Below are positions 35,895-46,049 of a stretch of DNA of 64,000 nucleotides, piece after piece. Location of the stretch: the NCBI RefSeq assembly GCF_013368755.1, contig NC_049566.1, positions 3,348,001 through 3,412,000 on the forward strand. The letters are read 5' to 3'. Position numbers and translations under genes: made by a program. Below the pieces are notes generated by a model. That model searched no databases, was not told the DNA's origin, and was given only the letters and a program-made list of their open reading frames with translations. The stretch is from Talaromyces rugulosus (lineage: Eukaryota > Ascomycota > Eurotiomycetes > Eurotiales > Trichocomaceae). Position 1 is the stretch's first letter. The number at the start of each line of letters is the position of its first letter.

Positions 35895-38800
35895 CTGGTT
35901 CCCATGAATTGTGTTCAGGTCCGTATCCTTTCCAGCTGACTAAGTAAAAGATTCTTCCTTCCACTAACTTTCTCTTCAGAATGTTTTCAACTTCATATTC
36001 ATCCTCGGTTGCTTCGTCGTTACTGTTTTCTGGGTTTTCGGTTGGTTCCAATAATGAGATGTGAAATACTGGGTGCACTTTCATTCTTGCTGGTAGTCGG
36101 AGTTTGTAATTGTCGTTGGCGAGTTTTTCTTGAATCGTGAAAGGTCCGTATTTGATAGCGTCAAGTTTGTTGCTTGGTCTCTTGCTTGGAATGTTGAAAT
36201 TTTTCTGTCCAATTGTTCGTCGTAGTAAGTAAACTTTCTCCCCCTTTTTGAGGATTGGCGCGTCCTCGCGCTTCTTGTCGTAGTAGGTCTTCATTCGGTT
36301 TTCAGCCCACTTGATGTCTTTCGATATTGTCTGATGGAGTGCCTGTAGTTTGTTGGCTTGTATTATCGCGGCTTCGGATAATCCTTCTCGTGGTACTTCA
36401 GACCATGTCATTCTTGGGTGTCGTCCAAGATTTGCAAAATGTGGAACTTGTTTCGTCGTAGCGTTTTCTGCATTGTTTAATGCGAACTGTGCTAATGGTA
36501 GTAGTTCTACCCAGTTATCTTGTTCCCAGTCTAAATAGTGTCGAAAATACTGTTCAACTGTTTGAATCATTCTTTCAGACTGGCCATCAGTCTGTTGGTG
36601 ATTCGCGGTTGATAGTTTGTGATGCATTCCGCATGCTTTTGCAATTGTCTGCCAATATTTGGATGTGAACAACTTGTCTCGGTCCGTGATGAGTTCGTTT
36701 GGTAATCCGGTCCATACAAAAACTTTTCGTAACATAAGTTTTGCACATTGTTCTGCTGTCATATCCTTTGGTGTTGGTTCTAGGATAACATATTTCGTAA
36801 GTCGGTCGACTGTTATTATGGCATCGGTGTAGGTAACTCCTGTTACTGGGTCCTTGGACTGCGGTAGTCCTTGGATAAAGTCAACAGTGATACTTTTCCA
36901 TGCTTCTTCTGGTACTTCCGGTATTTGCATTTTTCCAAAGGGTTTGTGGTGTACTGCTTTGTTTCTGTTGCATTCGTCGCAGTTTCTGATGTAATTCTCA
37001 ACCCTTTTTCGGACATAAGGAAAGTAGAATGTTCGGGTAATCATTTCGATTGTCCTTTCAACTCCTTGGTGTCCTTTTGTTGGAGGATCGTGGTAGCGCT
37101 GAATGACTTCCGTAGTCATATTCTGCGGTACTCTGATCATTCCATTCCATATCGCTAAGCCTTTCTGAACATTTTTCGTAACTTGTCCGGCTTGTAATTC
37201 TTCTTGTATTTTTTGATCCTTGTTGGTTTCCTGATGCATTCGTTCGTAGAATGGATCATCGTCAACAACTCTTATTGCGGTCGCAATGATTGCATTGTGA
37301 TTGTGGCGTAGAACTCCTGATTCTTCTTGCAGAATGTTTGTCTTGGGGGGTTCTATCCCGATCGCGTAATCTGGTCGTCTGCTTAATGCGTCTGCGGCTG
37401 CATTTTGTTTTCCTGGAATATGTTCAATCCTGTAATTGAATTTGGCTAGTTCTTCGGCCCATCGTATTTGTCTTCCAGATAATTCTTTTGTTGTCGTAAA
37501 GTACTTCAAATTGTGATGATCGCTTTTGACGATTACTTCATGTTTCGCTCCTTGGAGATAGTGTCGCCATTGTCGAAATGCTTGAACTATCGCGAGTAAT
37601 TCTCGGTCGTGAACGTCGTAGTTAACTTCCGCCGATGTAAACTTTCTCGAGTAGAATGCGACAATCTGCGTTTCTCCCTTTTCATTGATTTGTTCATGGA
37701 TTGCTCCAAGAGCATATCCAGATGCGTCTGTTCGTAGAATGCTTTGTAATTCTGGGTTAAATAGTTGTAAGATTGGCGCAATTTTAACGAGTTCTTTAAC
37801 GTTTTCAAAAGATCGTTGTCTCCTTGCTGTCCAATCAAATGGTTCGTCTTTTTTCAGCAATTCTGTCATTGGTGTTGTAACGTCTGAGTATTTCTCAAGA
37901 TATCGTCGAACGTATCCGCTGGCTCCAAGAAAAGATTGTACGTCGTGGACGTTCGTTGGAGTTGGCCATTCGAGGATAGCGTCTAATTTTTCTTTCGGTA
38001 TCTCTAGTCCGTTTGTTGTATATACCATTCCTAGGTAGTTGACTCGTGTGGTGTCGAATTCACACTTCTTGATTTTGAGAGTCAATCCTGCTTCCATAAG
38101 TTTTGTCATAACCAGTCGTACATGGTTATCGTGTTCCTTCGGGTCTTTTGAGTAGACTATAACATCATCGAAGTATACTGCAACGAAGAGGTTAAGGTAT
38201 TCTCGTAGGATGTGGGTCATAAACCTCGCGAATTCTGCTGGTAGCCGTTTGAGTCCCATAGGCGCTACTAGCCATTCGTACAGTCCCAAGTCTGTAAGGA
38301 ATGCTGTTTTCCAGATGTCGTCATTTTTCATTCGTAGGTTGTAGTATCCCCATTCAACGTCGAACATTGTCATGATTTTTGCACCTTGCAATAAATCTCT
38401 CTTCTGTTCCTGATGTGGCGCTTTGTTTGCGTCGTCTTCGGTCATGTTATTTAATTTTCGGTAGTCGATGACCATTCGTGGTGATCCGTCGCGTTTTGGT
38501 ACAAACATTGCTTGTGCAGAAGCCTTTGCTTTTGATTCTCTGATGTAACCGGCTGCTAAGAATTTCTCAATGAATTCCTTAGTAGTTCGGAGTTCATCTT
38601 GTGAGATTTGTCGTTGCTTCACTTGTGGCACCTGTGCTCCTGCTTTGAGAGGTATCTCTGCTTCATATTCTTTTTCGTGTTGTGGTAGTCGATATTCTTT
38701 TTTCACAAATAATTCGGTAAAGTTTCGATATTTTTCTGGTAGCTTGTCGAGCGCTTCCTTCAGTTCCTTTTTGTAGATTTCTTTTGGTTTCCTTCGTGTT

Positions 38801-40716
38801 TCAATTTGTCGGCCTATTTCGTTTATTTCTTCAGCATGTTTCACCCTCAACTGCTGGTCCGGTTTGATCCCCATTTGCTCTGTTTGTAGCATCTTCAGGT
38901 CTATTGACACTGTCTCGTGTTTCCAGTCAATGACAGGATTATGTTTCCGTAGCCATGTCATTCCGAGTATAACGTCGAAATCCTTTCGCTCGAACGGACT
39001 TAAATCCAGTTGGATGCCTTCTTCGTGTTCTCCTGATTTGATTGTGATGTTTTCAGTTCGTCGTACGAATCCTTCGATCGTGATTTGTCCTTCAAAATTT
39101 TGTACAGTATGCCATAGGTTTGTTTCGTACGTTTGGATCCTGTTTTTCCTGACGTATGCTTCGCTAATGTAATTTGTCGATGCTCCTGAGTCGAGGAGTA
39201 GTTTGGCTTCGTGTCCGTCGATTGTTCCTTTGATAATGATCACAGTTTCTCCTGTCTTGATGGTTGTGGCAATAAGGTGATGTCCCTTTCTGTGTCTTTC
39301 AAGGTATCGTTTCTGTGATAGAACAATTTCGGTCCAATCTTCATCGGTGTAGATGACTCGTCCTTCGTGGTATGGACATTTTTTCGCGTAGCACTGGTCA
39401 GTTTCGATGCTATTATGGAAAGGATGCCAAATTTCTTCTGCGTAGCACCAACATTCGTTCCAGCCCTTCGGACAGTCCGGGATGGGTTGATAGATGATCA
39501 TCGGTGCCGTTGGCTTCCATTTGTTCTTTTCCTTTTCTTCGAGGTGAGTCGGACATTTTGACTCATAGCATTGCGTCCAGTGTATTTTCTTGTGATGGTG
39601 TCCTCCATATTGTGGGTAGTACATGCATGAACATCTTTCGGTATGCCCAAGCATCGGGTGGCACAACCGTGTTCCTTTGGTGAGTGAGACGTATTCGAAT
39701 TCGTTTGCGAGTGCGATGTTCTTTTTCCCGTGCATATCGCATTTGTGAAATGTCCACTCGTGGCATTCTTCGCATTCAAGGATGTGTTGTCGGTATGTCT
39801 GAATAGAGTCTTCCCAACATACTGGTTTGGGTGGTTTGCAACTGCATTCTCGTTTTGGTTCTTTGTAGTCGATTTCAGGGAATTCCTCTGTTGTTTCGGA
39901 GTCTTCACTGTCTGTTTCCAGTTCTTCTTTGCTTGTTTCTGGAATCTCAATTCTTGTTCCTGGAACCGTCGTGTTGGTTCCTAAGACTGAATCCCATTCT
40001 TTCTTTGTGATTAGTGGTCGTTTCTGGAACAGTCTGATTGTTTCATTTGCTTGGTTGATCGCTCTTGCGGCGTCTTTTCTGAGGTTGGTTGTTCTTGCTA
40101 ACTGCTGAGCGGATCCGGTTTGTCGTAGGTATCTTAGTTGTCTTTCTGCGGTCCGTAGCTCATCGATATTTCCGAACGCTTCTCCAAGTTTCTGTTTGAA
40201 CATGCCGTAGTTCGAAAACAGTTCCCTGGTGATAGTTCCCCAACTACCTTTGTCGATAGTGTATAATTCACTTAGCATAGGCTGTATCCATTCTGCTGCT
40301 GCATCGGTAAAGCATGATGCCACAAAGATCATTTTCTTTTTGTCATTGGTGATCTGGTTGGCTTCGATATGCATTTCCATGTTGACCAAGAATGTCTTCA
40401 ACTTAGATCTAGTTCCGTCGAAGGTCATGGGTTTTGGTAGCTTGACCCTGTTGCCGGCTGTTCCAGCTTCGCCAGGTGGTATAGCCATGACTTGAGCTTC
40501 GAGTTGGTTGACATGATCGTCTCTTTCAGCGACCGCAGCTTGCAGTCTTTGAATGTGTTCATTCATTTGATCGATGACTCTTTCCAACGTGGTGAATCTT
40601 TGCTGAGTTTGTTCGTCGGGTTCATCGTCACTGTCTTGATCGACTGGTCTTGCTTGTCTTGCAGGTGGGCGCGGAGTTGCCGGTCCTGCTGCTGGTGCGT
40701 TGCTATTTCCTGCCAT
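35812..40716 (-). CDS. Gag-Pol polyprotein of chromovirus ChrA-1 (1634 aa)
   Basis: One uninterrupted frame. Residues 38-78: coiled coil. 91-207: N-terminal capsid homology, cut short at the deletion junction (residues 205-208). 290-450: Cys/His-rich region. Protease: DSGA 509-512. RT: FDVEWGYYNL 785-794, YFDD 848-851. RNase H: D997, E1039, D1066, D1109. Integrase: H1209, H1216, C1246, C1249, then D1279, D1345, E1381 (D-x35-E). Chromodomain about 1573-1622 with YLVSWKGYGPEHNSWEP. The chromodomain should read histone methylation and steer integration to heterochromatin, fitting insertion inside its own dead kin. All catalytic residues are present, but Gag lacks the capsid C-terminus and zinc knuckle seen in ChrA-2, so packaging may depend on other copies or on the Cys/His region. 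Confidence 0.97.
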   Translation of the reverse strand: MAGNSNAPAAGPATPRPPARQARPVDQDSDDEPDEQTQQRFTTLERVIDQMNEHIQRLQAAVAERDDHVNQLEAQVMAIPPGEAGTAGNRVKLPKPMTFDGTRSKLKTFLVNMEMHIEANQITNDKKKMIFVASCFTDAAAEWIQPMLSELYTIDKGSWGTITRELFSNYGMFKQKLGEAFGNIDELRTAERQLRYLRQTGSAQQLARTTNLRKDAARAINQANETIRLFQKRPLITKKEWDSVLGTNTTVPGTRIEIPETSKEELETDSEDSETTEEFPEIDYKEPKRECSCKPPKPVCWEDSIQTYRQHILECEECHEWTFHKCDMHGKKNIALANEFEYVSLTKGTRLCHPMLGHTERCSCMYYPQYGGHHHKKIHWTQCYESKCPTHLEEKEKNKWKPTAPMIIYQPIPDCPKGWNECWCYAEEIWHPFHNSIETDQCYAKKCPYHEGRVIYTDEDWTEIVLSQKRYLERHRKGHHLIATTIKTGETVIIIKGTIDGHEAKLLLDSGASTNYISEAYVRKNRIQTYETNLWHTVQNFEGQITIEGFVRRTENITIKSGEHEEGIQLDLSPFERKDFDVILGMTWLRKHNPVIDWKHETVSIDLKMLQTEQMGIKPDQQLRVKHAEEINEIGRQIETRRKPKEIYKKELKEALDKLPEKYRNFTELFVKKEYRLPQHEKEYEAEIPLKAGAQVPQVKQRQISQDELRTTKEFIEKFLAAGYIRESKAKASAQAMFVPKRDGSPRMVIDYRKLNNMTEDDANKAPHQEQKRDLLQGAKIMTMFDVEWGYYNLRMKNDDIWKTAFLTDLGLYEWLVAPMGLKRLPAEFARFMTHILREYLNLFVAVYFDDVIVYSKDPKEHDNHVRLVMTKLMEAGLTLKIKKCEFDTTRVNYLGMVYTTNGLEIPKEKLDAILEWPTPTNVHDVQSFLGASGYVRRYLEKYSDVTTPMTELLKKDEPFDWTARRQRSFENVKELVKIAPILQLFNPELQSILRTDASGYALGAIHEQINEKGETQIVAFYSRKFTSAEVNYDVHDRELLAIVQAFRQWRHYLQGAKHEVIVKSDHHNLKYFTTTKELSGRQIRWAEELAKFNYRIEHIPGKQNAAADALSRRPDYAIGIEPPKTNILQEESGVLRHNHNAIIATAIRVVDDDPFYERMHQETNKDQKIQEELQAGQVTKNVQKGLAIWNGMIRVPQNMTTEVIQRYHDPPTKGHQGVERTIEMITRTFYFPYVRKRVENYIRNCDECNRNKAVHHKPFGKMQIPEVPEEAWKSITVDFIQGLPQSKDPVTGVTYTDAIITVDRLTKYVILEPTPKDMTAEQCAKLMLRKVFVWTGLPNELITDRDKLFTSKYWQTIAKACGMHHKLSTANHQQTDGQSERMIQTVEQYFRHYLDWEQDNWVELLPLAQFALNNAENATTKQVPHFANLGRHPRMTWSEVPREGLSEAAIIQANKLQALHQTISKDIKWAENRMKTYYDKKREDAPILKKGEKVYLLRRTIGQKNFNIPSKRPSNKLDAIKYGPFTIQEKLANDNYKLRLPARMKVHPVFHISLLEPTENPENSNDEATEDEYEVENILKRKLVEGRIFYLVSWKGYGPEHNSWEPVRHLNCPEKIRAFRQKETRKGRGRTRC

Positions 40717-40776
40717 GATTAGCTCGTTAGTAAGGTTCGATTGCTTACCTAGTTCTCAAAACTTCGTGTTATGAGG

Positions 40777-40785
40777 GTGTTTTAT
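40777..40785 (-). promoter_or_regulatory. Putative self-priming primer-binding site of ChrA
   Basis: Immediately inside the 5' LTR the coding strand reads ATAAAACAC. With the last LTR base it is complementary over 10 nt to GTGTTTTATT in the LTR (40960-40969, minus). No TGG-type tRNA site is present. Confidence 0.65.
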
Positions 40786-41000
40786 TGTCAATCGGTTCAA
40801 CAACTCGTCACCAAGATGTGAATCGGGGTGGGTATTCTGCTAACAGAAGGCAAGATGAGAAGTTTGTGTAAGGCAATCCTAGGATAAGTAGAGTACTATC
40901 GCAATGATAGGCTGCAAAGTATGTTGAAGAGTAATAGTAGTATGCTATTTGCTTGAGAGAATAAAACACAATAAGCTAGATACATGATGGTAAATGAGTG

Positions 41001-41010
41001 TCCTTATATA
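41001..41010 (-). promoter_or_regulatory. TATA box of ChrA-1 gag-pol
   Basis: The coding strand reads TATATAAGGA. Thirty-one nt downstream begins GTGTTTTATT (40969-40960), the predicted RNA 5' end and self-primer. The gag ATG is 285 bp downstream. Confidence 0.7.
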
Positions 41011-41130
41011 GCTGATCCTAAACATAGCGAGCATAGTCAAGCTCTGCTTGACTATGTCAGTACATAGTTCCTTAGCATAGTCTCACTATGTTGACTATGC
41101 AGTCACGTGCCTAAGTCCGTAAGGTGGGTC

Positions 41131-41227
41131 TTTTCGTATGGAGACTCTTTTCGCGTGGAGATCCTTTCCGTACGGGATCTCTTTTCGTACGGAGTCTGTT
41201 TTCGTATGGAAACCATTTCCATACGAC
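41131..41227. repeat. 17-bp periodic array in U3 (5' LTR)
   Basis: Same array as 34981-35077; here it lies about 120-215 bp upstream of the TATA box, where enhancers of gag-pol would be expected. Confidence 0.75.
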
Positions 41228-44200
41228 ACAGGCTTCCGTTCGATGAGTCATTCCATGCGGGAGTATAAGTGTAGGCGTTTCTTCCTTCTCGGGTACAATC
41301 AGAGATTCTACCCCACGAGAATATCCAATAACCTTTGCTTATGTAACTAGCGTCCGCTGTCACATCTATTGGCTGAGCGTTATCGATTCTTATGACAAAG
41401 GGATACTACTTTATTGCTATAACTATCAAGATAGGAGAAACTATGATTATTATTAAAGGAATAATCAATGGATATAAAGCCAAATTATTCTTTGACTTAA
41501 GAGTATTGATGAATTACATTAGCAAAGTATATATCAAGAAAAATAGGATCTAAATATATAAGATAAACCTATGGTATACTATACAAAATTTTGAAGGACA
41601 AATCATGATTGAAGGATTTATATAACAAACTAAAAATATCACAATTAAATTAAGAGAACATGAAGAAAGTATCCAACTGGATTTAAGTCTATTTGAGTAA
41701 AAGGATTTTAATATTATACTTAGAATGACATAGCTATAGAAATATAATCCTGTCATTAATTGGAAATATAAGATAATATTAATAGACCTAAAGATGCTAT
41801 AAATAGAGTAAATGAGGATCAAACTAGACCAGTAGTTGAAGGTGAAATATGTTAAAGAAATAAATAAAATAAGCTAATAAATTGAAACACAAAGGAAACT
41901 AAAAGAAATCTATGAAAAGGAACTAAAAGAAGTGCTCAACAAGCTATTAAAGAAATACTGAGACTTTATTAAATTATTTATAAAAAAAGAATACTAACTA
42001 CTACAATATAAAAAAGAATATAAAGTAGAGATATCTTTTAAAGTAGAAGCATAGGTACTACAAGTAAAGCAATAATAAATCTTATAAAATGAACTCTAAA
42101 CTACTAAAAAATTTATTGAGAAATTCTTAGCAGCTAGTTATATTAGAGAATTAAAAGTAAAGGCTTCTACACAAGCAATATTTGTACTAAAATGTGATAG
42201 ATTGCTATGAATGATTATCAATTACTAAAAATTAAATAATATAACCGAAGATGATGTAAATAAAGCATTACACTAGGAATAGAAAAGAGATTTATTGTAA
42301 GGCACAAAAATTATAATAATGTTTGATATTGAATGGAGATACTACAATCTATGAATGAAAAATGGTGATATCTGGAAAATAGTATTTCTTACAGATTTGG
42401 GACTATACGAATGGCTAGTAGTATTTATAGGACTTAAATAGCTACTAGTAGAATTTATGAGGTTTATGATCTATATCTTACGAGAATATCTTAACCTCTT
42501 TGTTGTAGTATACTTTGATGATGTTATAGTCTATTTAAAAGACTCTAAAGAATATAATAACTATGTATAACTAGTTATGACAAAACTTATAGAAATAGGA
42601 TTGATTTTTAAAATTAAGAAGTGTGAATTTGACATTATATAAATTAATTATCTAAGAATAGTATATATAATAAATGGACTAGAAATATTGAAAGAAAAAT
42701 TAGATGCTATCCTTGAATAGCTAATTTTAATGAACGTTTATAATGTATAATCTTTTCTTGGAGCTAGCAGATATATTTGATGATATCTTGAGAAATATTT
42801 AGATATTACAACACTAATGACAGAATTGCTGAAAAAAGATAAACTATTTAATTAGACAGTAAGAAGATAATGATCTTTTGAAAATGTTAAAGAACTTGTT
42901 AAAATTACGCTAATATTATAACTGTTTAACCTAGAATTATAAAGTATTCTATGAATAGATATATCTAGATATGCTCTTAGAGCAATTTATGAATAAATTA
43001 ATAAAAAGGAAGAAATGTAGATTGTTATATTTTACTTGAGAAAGTTTATATTAATAGAAGTTAACTATAATGTACATAACTGAGAATTACTTATAATAGT
43101 TTAAGTATTTTAATAATAGTGATATTATCTCTAAGAAGCAAAATATAAAGTAATTATTAAAAGTGATTATCATAATTTAAAGTACTTTACAATAATAAAA
43201 GAATTATCTAGAAAATAAATACAATAGACCAAAGAACTAACTAAATTCAATTACAGGATTAAACATATTCCAGGAAAATAAAATACAGCCACAGATGTAT
43301 TAAGCAGACGACCAGATTACATGATTAAGATAGAACCTCTTAAGATAAACATTCTGCAAGAAGAATTAGGAGTTCTATACTACAATTATAATATAATTAT
43401 TATAACCACAATAAGAGTTATTGATAATAATCTATTCTATAAATGAATATATCAGGAAATCAATAAGGATTAAAAAATATAAAAAGAATTACAAGCCAGA
43501 TAAGTTATGAAAAATATTCAGAAAAGCTTAGTGATATAGAATGGAATAATCAGAGTACCGCAGAATATGACTATGGAAATCATTTAGTGCTATTATAATC
43601 CTCTAATAAAAGGACACTAAGGAGTTGAAAAGACAATTGAAATAATTATCTAAATATTCTACTTTTTTTATATCTGAAAAAAGGTTGAAAATTATATTAG
43701 AAACTATAATAAATGTAATAGAAATAAAACAGTATATTATAAACTCTTTAGAAAAATGCAAATACTGGAAGTACTAGAAGAAGCATGGAAAAGTATTACT
43801 ATTGACTTTATCTAAGGACTACTATAGTCTAAGGACCTAGTAATAGGAGTTATCTATACTAATGTTATAATAATAATCAACCGACTTATAAAATATGTTA
43901 TCTTAGAACCAATATTAAAGGATATAATAGTAGAATAATATATAAAACTTATATTATAAAAAATTTTTGTATAAACCAGATTATTAAATAAACTTATTAT
44001 AGATTAAGACAAATTATTTATATCTAAATATTGATAGATAATTATAAAAATATATGGAATATATCATAAATTATTAACTATAAATCACTAATAGACTAAT
44101 AACTAGTCTGAAAGAATAATTTAAACAGTTAAACAATATTTTTAATACTATTTAGACTAGGAATAAGATAATTGGGTAAAATTACTACTATTAGCACAGT

Positions 44201-44789
44201 TCATATTAAATAATATAGAAAATGTTATAATAAAATAAGTTCTATATTTTATAAATCTTAGATGATATCTAAGAATAATATAGTCTGAAGTACTATAAGA
44301 AGGATTATTTAAAACTATAATAATATAAGCTAATAAACTACAGGTATTTTATTAAACAATATCGAAAGATATTAAGTAGACTAAAAACTGAATAAAGATC
44401 TACTATGATAAAAAGTGTAAGGATGTATTAATTCTTAAAAAGAAAAAGAAAGTTTATTTACTATAATAAATAATTAAATAGAAAAAATTTAATATTCTAA
44501 GTAAAAGACTAAGTAATAAACTTAATATTATTAAATATAGATTTTTTATAATTTAAGAAAAACTTATTAATAATAATTATAAATTTTAATTATTAATAAG
44601 AATGAAAGTACACTCAATATTTTATATCTTATTATTAGAATTAACTAAAAACCTAGAAAATAGTAATGATGAAGCAACTAAGGATGAATATAAAGTTGAA
44701 AATATTTTAAAGATAAAATTAGTGAAAGGAAAAATCTTTTACTTAGTCAGCTAAAAAAGATATAGATCTAAATATAATTTATAGGAATT

Positions 44790-45324
44790 AGTTAGGTATT
44801 TAAACTGTTCTAAAAAGATTTAAATATTTTACTAGAAAGAAACTTAGAAAGGATATAGTTAAACTTATTATTAGATAATATAAGAAACTCCTAGATAATA
44901 ACTATAATTATCTTGTTTGATTTTTATAATTTAGCTTTTTATTTCTATTCTTTCTTTTTTTTTTTTTTAAATGCTCTAACTTCTCTATATCCTTAATATC
45001 TGTCTAGATAAACTGACTAGTATATTTCTGAAGTAGCTTCTGCTGTTTTTTAAAATAAAGAAGTTTTGTTAGAGTTGTTTCTTTATCCTTTTTAATTTTT
45101 TTTTAAGCAGCTAATAATTTTTTTTATATTAAATCTGAAGATGTTATTTTAATATAATAATTGCGACTGTTGTGAATATACTTACTGTAATGCTTTGAAA
45201 TTTCTGATTTAATATATGACTTTTCTAAGAGAGTATACTTGTGGTAAAAGAAAAGAAGAATAATTCTGATTTTAATAATATAGGTGAATAAATTATTTTT
45301 ATTGATATTTTGCTTTGATGATAT
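44790..45324 (-). pseudogene. ChrA-2 antisense Zn-cluster gene, RIPed
   Basis: Collinear with the intact antisense ORF; the start codon is now ATA (CCATATCATCAAAGC in the reading direction). Several codons of the Cys cluster and Glu/Lys-rich helix remain alignable, with multiple stops. Confidence 0.75.
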
Positions 45325-45437
45325 GGTTAGAATATTACCACTAAGAATGTTAATAAAAAGGAATCAGTCTATCTATGTAATAGGGACCTATGACTATTTA
45401 TATAACTATTAAGACACCAGCTTTCAAAGGAGGGGAT

Positions 45438-46049
45438 TGTTATAAGAATTAATAATACTTAGCTAATAGATGTAATAATGGACGCTAGTTATATAAATAA
45501 AGGTTATTAGATATTCTTATGGAGTAGAATCTTTAATTATATCTAAAAAGAAAGAAATACCTATACTTATACTCCTATATAGAATGACTTATCAAACGAA
45601 AGCCTGTGTTATATAGAAATAGTTTTTATATAAAAACAGACTCTATATAAAAAAAGATTCTATATAGAAAGGATCTCTATGTGAAAAGAGTCTCTATATA
45701 AAAAGACCTATCTTATAGACTTAGATATATGACTATATAGTTAATATAGTGAGACTATGCTAAGAAACTATATATTGATATAGTTAAGTAAAACTTAACT
45801 ATATTTACTATATTTAGGATTAGCTATATAAAGATACTCATTTACTATTATATATCTAGCTTATTATATTTTATTCTTTTAAGTAAATAGCATATTATTA
45901 TTACTCTTTAATATACTTTGTAGTCTATCATTGTGATAGTATTCTACTTATTCTAAGATTGCCTTACATAATGTTCTTATCTTGCCTTCTATTAGCAGAA
46001 TATCCACCCCGATTCACATCTTGGTGATGAGTTGTTGAACCGATTGACA
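45438..46049 (+). repeat. ChrA-2 3' LTR (612 bp)
   Basis: Starts TGTTA after a purine tract AAAGGAGGGGAT and ends TGACA, followed by AGTAT (TSD). Confidence 0.94.

Larger units (their letters stand above)
34636..41397 (-). mobile_element. ChrA-1: intact, recently inserted chromovirus (6762 bp)
   Basis: TSD AAGGG (34631-34635, 41398-41402). The two 612-bp LTRs appear identical, and there are two intact ORFs: gag-pol on minus and an antisense gene on plus. GC-rich codons are fully preserved, so it has not passed through RIP. It is inserted in ChrA-2, a dead copy of its own family. Compared with that copy it carries a 906-bp in-frame deletion in gag. Confidence 0.97.
40786..41397 (-). repeat. 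ChrA-1 5' LTR (612 bp)
   Basis: TGTCA...TGACA; apparently identical to the 3' LTR, indicating very recent insertion. It contains the promoter, the predicted RNA 5' end and the 17-bp array. Confidence 0.96.
32318..44874 (+). pseudogene. ChrA-2 gag-pol, RIPed, interrupted by ChrA-1
   Basis: Collinear with the ChrA-1 polyprotein from the mutated start (ATA at 32318-32320) to TAG 44872-44874; coding parts are 32318-34635 and 41398-44874. The first 205 codons align without indel. It then carries 302 codons absent from ChrA-1 (32931-33836), including C-terminal capsid and, at 33287-33328, C-x2-Y-x4-Y-x4-Y in the gag frame (codon 324 onward). Reversing TGY-to-TAY and CAT-to-TAT changes gives a CCHC knuckle. 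Later domains (Cys/His region, PR, RT, RNase H, IN, chromodomain) are recognisable by alignment but riddled with stops. It represents the pre-deletion form of the family. Confidence 0.9.
31636..46049 (+). mobile_element. ChrA-2: full-length RIPed chromovirus hosting ChrA-1
   Basis: TSD AGTAT at 31631-31635 and 46050-46054, with 612-bp LTRs at both ends. The internal sequence is 32248-34635 plus 41398-45437, on plus, opposite to ChrB and ChrA-1. It keeps the complete gag, including the zinc knuckle lost from ChrA-1. Interrupted at the gag/protease boundary by ChrA-1 (TSD AAGGG). Confidence 0.95.

Noticed and set aside
36350..39984. Several 60-117 codon plus-strand ORFs across pol
   Set aside because: Mirror-frame shadows of the 1634-aa polyprotein; no start context, domains or conservation in RIPed copies. 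Only 35361-35894 stands out.
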